Made by a program: the position numbers and the translations under genes. This document shows, piece by piece, positions 1 through 4,136 of a stretch of DNA of 6,748 nucleotides. Origin of the DNA: Gammaproteobacteria bacterium (GTDB taxonomy: Bacteria; Pseudomonadota; Gammaproteobacteria; Chromatiales; Chromatiaceae); NCBI GenBank assembly GCA_024644505.1, contig JAHEHQ010000143.1, positions 1 to 6,748 on the forward strand. The letters are read 5' to 3'. The notes beneath the pieces are model-generated. The model made no database searches, was not told the origin of the DNA, and worked only from the letters and a program-made list of their open reading frames with translations. Each line of letters starts with the position of its first letter. Within the stretch, counting starts at the first letter, position 1.

Positions 1-93
1 GCCGAAAAGCATCCCGTCCGGACATTTTCCCGGTTACCCGGTACGTTCTCAGGTCAGAGGGTTATGGGGAGAAAAGCTGGGGATCAACCGTAA
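1..93. other. Window edge without recognisable gene
   Basis: No frame gives a recognisable protein here. The frame that later carries the BTAD fragment is open from the window edge but closes at a TAA at positions 91-93, and its translation resembles no domain I know. The other forward frames stay open by chance and look compositionally random. This stretch may be the sequence brought next to the BTAD fragment by the event that removed its N-terminal half, or ordinary intergenic DNA. I see no hairpin or promoter good enough to call. Confidence 0.4.
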
Positions 94-887
94 GTTGAAC
101 GGAGTGAGGTGGGGATTCAACTGCTGGACTACTATCTGGAAGCTCAGCAGTGGGAACAGGGTGTCCGGCTGGCAATCCAGTTGCTGGGCAGCGATCCCCT
201 CCAGGAACGGGTGCATCGAAGGCTCATGCAGCTTTATGCCCGACTCAAGCGGCCGGCCGACGCCCTGCGTCAGTACCGCCAGTGCCGCCGTGTGCTGTCC
301 CGGGAGTTGGGGGTGGGTCCCGAGCCCGAGACCCAGCGTTTGTGCAGGGAGATATCTCGGACCCGTGCCCATCGCGTGGACGAAGCAGACAACGATGCTG
401 CCGATATCGACACCCCAACAACGCCTTTGAGACCGTCGCCCACCTGACCGACGAAAACCGTATCCATTGCCGTGCCCTGATTGGTCTGGCAACGGGGCTG
501 ACCGTGCGGGACAGACTGGACGAGGCCCTCGACGCACTTGACCGTGCCGAGGCGCTGATCCGGAAAGACGGGGACGATGCGCTGGAGACGGAACTGTACT
601 ACCGGCGCGGCGATATCCTGTTCGCCCCGGGTCGGGCCGAAGAATGCCTGACCGCCCATGAACAGGCTGAAAAGCTGTCGAGAAAGTCCCGTGACTCCCT
701 GCTGGATATCCGTGCCCTCGCGGGCATGGCGGACGCGTATTATGCACAGGGACGGATGCTGGCACAGGCACTGCAGCGGCCTGTTGACGCTGAACTTCGT
801 CAACAGGCCGAAGAGCTCATTGAAAAGGCCCGTATTGCAGGTCTTTATTTCGGCGTGACCGAGCTGCAGGCGGTGGCTGTTGAATAA
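94..887 (+). pseudogene. Broken BTAD/TPR regulator gene (SARP or LuxR-like ATPase remnant)
   Basis: This looks like the remains of a large transcriptional regulator. In the first frame (about 109-360) the translation matches the C-terminal part of a bacterial transcriptional activator domain: paired helices with LLGSDPLQERVHRRLMQLYA and then YRQCRRVLSRELGVGPEPET, the usual BTAD ending. That frame runs to a stop at 445-447 in unrelated sequence. In the third frame, from about 430 to the TAA at 885-887, the translation resembles tetratricopeptide helices (IHCRALIGLATGL, RLDEALDALDRAEAL, ELYYRRGDILFAPGRAEECL, ALAGMADAYYAQGRM). In intact proteins of this type a winged-helix domain precedes BTAD, and an AAA/NB-ARC-like ATPase plus many TPRs lie between BTAD and the C-terminus, about 900-1100 residues in all. 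Here the N-terminal half of BTAD and the ATPase are missing and the two halves are out of frame, so a deletion with an out-of-frame junction near 360-430 is the simplest reading. A GTG at 109 has a GGAG at 101-104, but a truncated domain starting there is unlikely to be functional. The alternative is a short BTAD-TPR protein split by one frameshift. Confidence 0.7.
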
Positions 888-895
888 GCGGGGAC

Positions 896-920
896 CAGGG
901 GACGGAGTTCCCGCCCCCTG
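896..920. terminator. Possible hairpin between convergent genes
   Basis: The 40-bp gap between the broken BTAD/TPR gene and the acyl-AMP ligase contains a perfect 6-bp inverted repeat, CAGGGG (896-901) and CCCCTG (915-920), with a 13-nt loop. A competing 4-bp stem, GGGA/TCCC (899-902 with 909-912), lies inside it. The position suits a bidirectional terminator, but neither strand has a T-tract after the stem, so this is only a weak candidate. Confidence 0.22.
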
Positions 921-927
921 ATCAGTG

Positions 928-2715
928 TCAGCCGCCCACCTGCTGTCTGACTGTGGTCCAGGTATCCGGTTCCTCGTCTTCGTTTGTCCTTCGCCGGACG
1001 TTGCCCCCGATAAAGTCGAGACGCGCCCAGGAGCGGGACAGCTTCCCTGACGAGGTGCGCGGCAGCGTGTGCAGGGGAACCAGGTCCACAATACATTCCA
1101 CCGCCAGTTCCTCGTAAACCAGGCTCTTCAGTCGCTTGATGAGATCCTGGCGTTTCACCGGATCGGATTCCCGGCACTGCACCACCAGCACCGCCTTCTC
1201 ACCTTTTTCACCATCCGGGACCGAGAATGCCAGCGCATCGTTCGGCCTGACTTCCGGCTGATCTTCCGCGATGTACTCCAGGTCCTGGGGCCAGACATTC
1301 CTGCCATTGATGATAATCAGGTCCTTCTTGCGCCCGGTCAGAAAGAGCCGGTCTCCAACCCGGTAGCCAATGTCCCCGGTATTGAGCCAGCCGTCCGCGG
1401 AAAGCGACTTGCTTGTAGCCTCGACGTCATTAAAGTATCCCGACATGATACTGGGGCCTTTGACGTAGACGGTCCCGGCATGTCGCTCGGGAACCCGGGC
1501 CCCCGAGTCGGTACGCACCTCCATCTCGAAACCGGGCAGCGGTATGCCGCAATCGACGTAACTGCTGACATGTGCCTCTTCCCCCTGTTGGGTGTCGCTC
1601 GCAACGGGTGCAGCTATTCCCTTGCGGGAGAGCTGGTCGCTGTCGACATGATCTACGGAAAGACCGGCATCCAACGGGGCGAAGCTCACCGCGAGGGAAC
1701 ACTCAGCCATACCGTAACAGGCAACCACGGCCTTGCGATCGAAGCCCGCAGGGGCAAGACGGGTGGCGAACCGCTCCAGCACATCGGGCCGGATCATCTC
1801 CGCTCCGACACCGGCCACCCGCCAATGACTCAGATCGAAGCGCTGCGCCTCACCGGGCCGCAGACGGCGGGAGACCAGATCGTAGCCGAACGACGGGCCA
1901 AACGAGATGGTGGCCCGACTCTCCGTCATGCGGTTGAGCCACAACCGGGGCCGCATCGCAAAATCCCGGGTTCTCAGATAATCCACCGATATCTGGCATG
2001 CGAGCGGCGCAAGCACCAGGCCCACCAATCCCATGTCATGATAGAACGGAAGCCAGGAGACACAACGGTCGCCCTTTCGCACCTGCACTCCGTCGCGGAT
2101 GATCACCGCCAGATTACTCATGATCGTTTCCTGCGTGATCATCACGCCGCGCGGAAATCGGGTACTCCCGGAGGTGTACTGGATATAAGCCATATCCCCT
2201 CCCACCGCAGGCGTGAGTTCAACGTCGAACTCCGGCAGGTCATCGAATACCTGTGCATCACCCACCATCCTCAGACCCAACCAGTCGGATGCTTCCTGAA
2301 GGAACGGCAGCCATTCGGAGGGTGCCATTGCGATCTTCGCCCGGCAGTCGATCAGCATGCCCCTCAGATGATCCACATAGGCCCGGTGGCTGCCCAGATT
2401 CATCGATATGGGCAGCGGAACCGGAACCAGGCCTGCATACTGGCAGGCAAAGAAGAAGCGCACGAAGTCGACATTCGTTTCGGCTATCAAGGCCACACGT
2501 GAGCCCTTGGGCAACTCGAGTCCGTGCAGACGCCGCGCCAGGACCAGCGCCTGATCACGCAGCGAACTGTAGGAAAGGCTGTAACCCAGCTCACCGCGAC
2601 CGGTAAAGAAATTCATGCCGGTCCGGCCTTTGGCCGCATAGTCGAGGGCCTCTGCAAGGCTCGCGAAATCCGCGGCCCGCAAAGGCAGTTCATGATCGGT
2701 TACTGTTGGCTTCAT
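928..2715 (-). CDS. Fatty acyl-AMP ligase (FAAL), ANL superfamily
   Basis: A 595-residue enzyme predicted to activate a fatty acid with ATP to an acyl-adenylate and pass it to a carrier-protein thiol rather than to CoA. The adenylation motifs appear in order: P-loop YTSGSTRFPRG (180-190), SWLPFYHDMGLVG (220-232, the form typical of FAALs), YGMAE (334-338), NTGDIG (445-450, with the ATP-ribose Asp 448), GRKKDLIIINGRN (461-473, the hinge region), and the C-terminal TSSGK with catalytic Lys 558. All key residues are intact. Between YGMAE and the CGIPLPG segment (389-395) lies extra sequence at about 345-386, which fits the FAAL-specific insertion that blocks CoA use (inference from position). 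The length is normal for the family. There is no signal peptide or membrane segment, so it should be cytosolic. The ATG at 2713-2715 is supported by a strong GGAGG. It is divergent from the AraC-type regulator, which probably controls it. The usual partners (acyl carrier protein, PKS/NRPS, aminotransferase) are absent from the window, so the acceptor and product are unknown. A long-chain acyl-CoA synthetase is the less likely alternative. Confidence 0.9.
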   Translation of the reverse strand: MKPTVTDHELPLRAADFASLAEALDYAAKGRTGMNFFTGRGELGYSLSYSSLRDQALVLARRLHGLELPKGSRVALIAETNVDFVRFFFACQYAGLVPVPLPISMNLGSHRAYVDHLRGMLIDCRAKIAMAPSEWLPFLQEASDWLGLRMVGDAQVFDDLPEFDVELTPAVGGDMAYIQYTSGSTRFPRGVMITQETIMSNLAVIIRDGVQVRKGDRCVSWLPFYHDMGLVGLVLAPLACQISVDYLRTRDFAMRPRLWLNRMTESRATISFGPSFGYDLVSRRLRPGEAQRFDLSHWRVAGVGAEMIRPDVLERFATRLAPAGFDRKAVVACYGMAECSLAVSFAPLDAGLSVDHVDSDQLSRKGIAAPVASDTQQGEEAHVSSYVDCGIPLPGFEMEVRTDSGARVPERHAGTVYVKGPSIMSGYFNDVEATSKSLSADGWLNTGDIGYRVGDRLFLTGRKKDLIIINGRNVWPQDLEYIAEDQPEVRPNDALAFSVPDGEKGEKAVLVVQCRESDPVKRQDLIKRLKSLVYEELAVECIVDLVPLHTLPRTSSGKLSRSWARLDFIGGNVRRRTNEDEEPDTWTTVRQQVGG

Positions 2716-2721
2716 TTTTAA

Positions 2722-2726
2722 CCTCC
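2722..2726 (-). promoter_or_regulatory. Ribosome binding site of the acyl-AMP ligase
   Basis: Read on the minus strand, TGGAGG is followed by TTAAA and A before ATG, giving a consensus Shine-Dalgarno with a 6-nt spacer; it fixes the start at 2715. One nucleotide upstream of the SD motif ends a 5-bp inverted repeat, GCACT (minus strand 2746-2742) and AGTGC (2732-2728), with a 9-nt A-rich loop. The stem is too weak to claim as a regulator, but it would place a small hairpin directly against the ribosome site. Confidence 0.8.
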
Positions 2727-2766
2727 AGCACTTTTTTTATGAGTGCGCAAATTTCCATCCGTACCG

Positions 2767-2780
2767 GCGGAATGTTCCGC
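2767..2780. repeat. Perfect 14-bp dyad, GCGGAA-TG-TTCCGC
   Basis: Six-base arms around a two-base centre give a compact palindrome 52 bp upstream of the ligase start codon. Its size and symmetry suit a dimeric helix-turn-helix protein, and its position between promoter and start would suit repression of the ligase. No regulator in the window is known to recognise it, so function is inferred from shape only. Confidence 0.4.
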
Positions 2781-2877
2781 GGCCGGGCAAACGAGTCGTT
2801 TCCAGGATCTGCAGGCGGCAAACAGGTGCCGTCAAACCCCGAACCACTGCCTCGTCGCGAAGCCAGATTAATGGACA

Positions 2878-2940
2878 CTGTTCAAAATACGGCCATCTTT
2901 GGGCGCCAACTTGTTATCTTTTACCGGATTTATTGAACAG
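2878..2940. repeat. Inverted pair of CTGTTCAA elements
   Basis: CTGTTCAA at 2878-2885 and its exact reverse complement TTGAACAG at 2933-2940 are separated by 47 bp, with centres 55 bp apart. The similarity continues past the 8-bp core: one copy reads CTGTTCAAAATACGG and the other, on the opposite strand, CTGTTCAATAAATCCGG. Two inverted copies of a site of roughly 15 bp between divergent genes are what one expects of regulator half-sites acting at a distance. The AraC-type protein encoded alongside is the obvious candidate binder (inference). Confidence 0.45.
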
Positions 2941-2948
2941 CGTAATCT

Positions 2949-3000
2949 ATGAAATGATCACTTTCATCGGATCTGTCCGTGTCTATAGGTGAAGATCCGA
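2949..3000. promoter_or_regulatory. Two abutting inverted repeats, candidate operator or leader structure
   Basis: The first dyad is ATGAAA (2949-2954), a 7-bp centre containing the palindrome TGATCA, then TTTCAT (2962-2967). Sharing its last base, the second has perfect 8-bp arms, TCGGATCT (2967-2974) and AGATCCGA (2993-3000), around an 18-nt spacer. They lie 116-167 bp upstream of the AraC-type gene. The second could fold in RNA if the regulator's transcript begins upstream of it, but no T-tract follows, so it is not an ordinary terminator. An operator for autoregulation is the other reading. Confidence 0.45.
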
Positions 3001-3102
3001 CCATGCTGTAGGATACGGATAAATAAAAGATTATCAGTTTTCTACCAACCCTGGGGCGTGCATTCTGGCTTGGCTGCGGCTATAGTCGGCAAAACGATCC
3101 CG

Positions 3103-3107
3103 AAGGA
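3103..3107 (+). promoter_or_regulatory. Ribosome binding site of the AraC-type regulator
   Basis: AAGGA is followed by an 8-nt spacer and ATG at 3116-3118. It supports this start, and the protein's N-terminal sequence looks complete from that methionine. Confidence 0.7.
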
Positions 3108-3115
3108 CCTCGAAT

Positions 3116-4123
3116 ATGTACTCGTCTCTGTTGGCATCCAGCACCCTGGTGGTATGGAAAGCGCTGGAAACCTACGATATTGATGCTGCATCCCTGTTCA
3201 AAAAGGCCGGTCTGGATCCGGAGGATGCGACCAACCCCCAGGCCCGCTATCCCTACGCCGCGGTACGCCGCCTGTGGGAGCTGTCGATAGAGGAAAGCGG
3301 GGATCCCTGTTTCGTGCTGATTGCGGCTCGCCAGTGGCATCCGAGTAATTTCCATGCCCTTGGTTATGCCTGGCTCGCGAGTCGGAGTCTGAAGGAGGCC
3401 CTGGAGCGGCTGATTCGCTACTTCAGGGTGGTCACGTCCGATCCGGAAGAGCTGACCCTGGTGGCCCGCGATGACAGCTATGAGTTCGTCATCGATGCCT
3501 CCTCCGTGGTCTATCGCGCCCTCGATGTGGAGTACGATCTCATGCTCTCCCTCATACTGGATGCCTGCCGTCTGTCGTTGGGCGAAGAGTTCCGACCCAG
3601 ACGGGTACGCCTGCAGCGCCCCCAACCGCCCTGTGCCGACCGGTACAGCAGTTTTTTCGGCACCAGGGTGGAATTCGATGCCCCCGCCTACAGCATGGTC
3701 TTCGACAAGGCTCAGCTCGATCAGTTGCTGCCCACCGGCAACGCAGAGATTGCCAGGGCAAACGACCAGGTGTTGATGTCTTACTTGGCGCAACTCAATC
3801 GAAGCGATATCGTCATGCGGGTAAAGACCACCCTGATCGAGCGCATGCCGTCCGGTCAGGTCTCCAAGGAGGATGTGGCAGAGGCGCTCAACCTGAGCCT
3901 GCGCACGTTGCAAAGAAAACTGCATGAGGAAGATACGAGCTTCAAACAGTTGCTGGATGAAACCCGACGTGAACTGGCCGATCAGTACATCAGAAATCCG
4001 ATGGTCTCCATCGGCGAGATAACCTATTTGCTGGGTTTCTCCGAGCCAAGCAATTTCAGCCGGGCATTCAAGCGTTGGAACGGCACCGCACCCGCCGAAT
4101 ATCGCCGCACGGAGGACGGCTGA
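3116..4123 (+). CDS. AraC-family transcriptional regulator, OruR/ArgR-like architecture
   Basis: A 335-residue DNA-binding regulator. Residues about 20-205 resemble the N-terminal effector domain of the subfamily whose members include OruR and VirS-type proteins (the 'arabinose-binding domain of AraC regulators' family). Examples are YPYAAVRRLWELSIEESGDPCF and the FHALGYAWLASRSLKEALERLIRYF segment, a hallmark of that group. Residues about 232-330 form the paired helix-turn-helix domain: the first around VAEALNLSLRTLQRKLHEE (254-272) and the second around IGEITYLLGFSEPSNFSRAFKRW (299-321), ending in the usual GTAPAEYR. Length and domain order are normal. It has no membrane segment and should act in the cytosol. 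It is divergent from the acyl-AMP ligase and is presumably its regulator. The ligand is unknown, although members of this subfamily respond to small metabolites, some of them lipid-related. Its stop lies 5 bp from that of the convergent GGDEF-EAL gene. Confidence 0.9.
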   Translation: MYSSLLASSTLVVWKALETYDIDAASLFKKAGLDPEDATNPQARYPYAAVRRLWELSIEESGDPCFVLIAARQWHPSNFHALGYAWLASRSLKEALERLIRYFRVVTSDPEELTLVARDDSYEFVIDASSVVYRALDVEYDLMLSLILDACRLSLGEEFRPRRVRLQRPQPPCADRYSSFFGTRVEFDAPAYSMVFDKAQLDQLLPTGNAEIARANDQVLMSYLAQLNRSDIVMRVKTTLIERMPSGQVSKEDVAEALNLSLRTLQRKLHEEDTSFKQLLDETRRELADQYIRNPMVSIGEITYLLGFSEPSNFSRAFKRWNGTAPAEYRRTEDG

Positions 4124-4136
4124 TCAGCCTACTCCG
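4110..4136. terminator. Nested palindrome across two convergent stop codons
   Basis: A perfect 12-bp palindrome, GGCTGATCAGCC (4118-4129), covers the TGA of the AraC-type gene and the last base of the opposing TAG. It sits inside an outer 5-bp pair, CGGAG (4110-4114) and CTCCG (4132-4136), with a 3-nt/2-nt interior loop. With only 5 bp between the genes, any terminator must overlap coding sequence, and this is the only symmetric element at the junction. No clear T-tract follows on either strand, so terminator function is tentative. Confidence 0.3.

Larger units (their letters stand above)
2716..3115. other. 400-bp divergent intergenic region with several inverted repeats
   Basis: This gap separates the start codons of the acyl-AMP ligase (-) and the AraC-type regulator (+). 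It should hold both promoters. Short ORFs crossing it lack ribosome sites and protein-like composition, so I call no gene. Its right half is visibly more AT-rich than the flanking genes. It contains at least four inverted repeats: 2767-2780, 2878-2940, 2949-2967 and 2967-3000. A weaker GATAA/TTATC pair lies at 3018-3035. I could not find a -35/-10 pair with good spacing on either strand. TATAGT at 3081-3086 is a possible -10 for the regulator but has no matching -35. Confidence 0.7.

Noticed and set aside
918..925. CTGATCAG shared by both convergent junctions (918-925 and 4120-4127)
   Set aside because: TGATCA occurs many times in the window, including inside coding regions, so the shared octamer is probably chance.
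49..1091. Long minus-strand ORFs opposite the broken BTAD/TPR gene
   Set aside because: Low-complexity, Arg/Pro/Gly-rich translations typical of antisense frames; the plus strand carries the recognisable helices.
1069..2502. Long 477-codon ORF antisense to the acyl-AMP ligase
   Set aside because: It mirrors the ligase codons in a GC-rich gene, has no recognisable domain, and the opposite strand carries a full set of adenylation motifs.
2706..2936. Small ORF of 76 codons on the + strand across the ligase start
   Set aside because: TTG start with no ribosome site, overlaps the ligase start antisense, and the sequence is not protein-like.
2911..2939. TTGTTA as a -35 element in the divergent region
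   Set aside because: No acceptable -10 hexamer is found 16-18 bp downstream.
3065..3080. Possible sigma-54 promoter (TGGC with GG and GC ten bases apart) before the AraC-type gene
   Set aside because: The -24 GG and -12 GC spacing fits, but the TT before the -12 GC is replaced by CG and the A-C after TGG-C is missing. No sigma-54 activator is encoded nearby.
2989..3183. Small ORF of 64 codons running into the AraC-type gene
   Set aside because: GTG start without a ribosome site and overlaps the better-supported regulator start in another frame.
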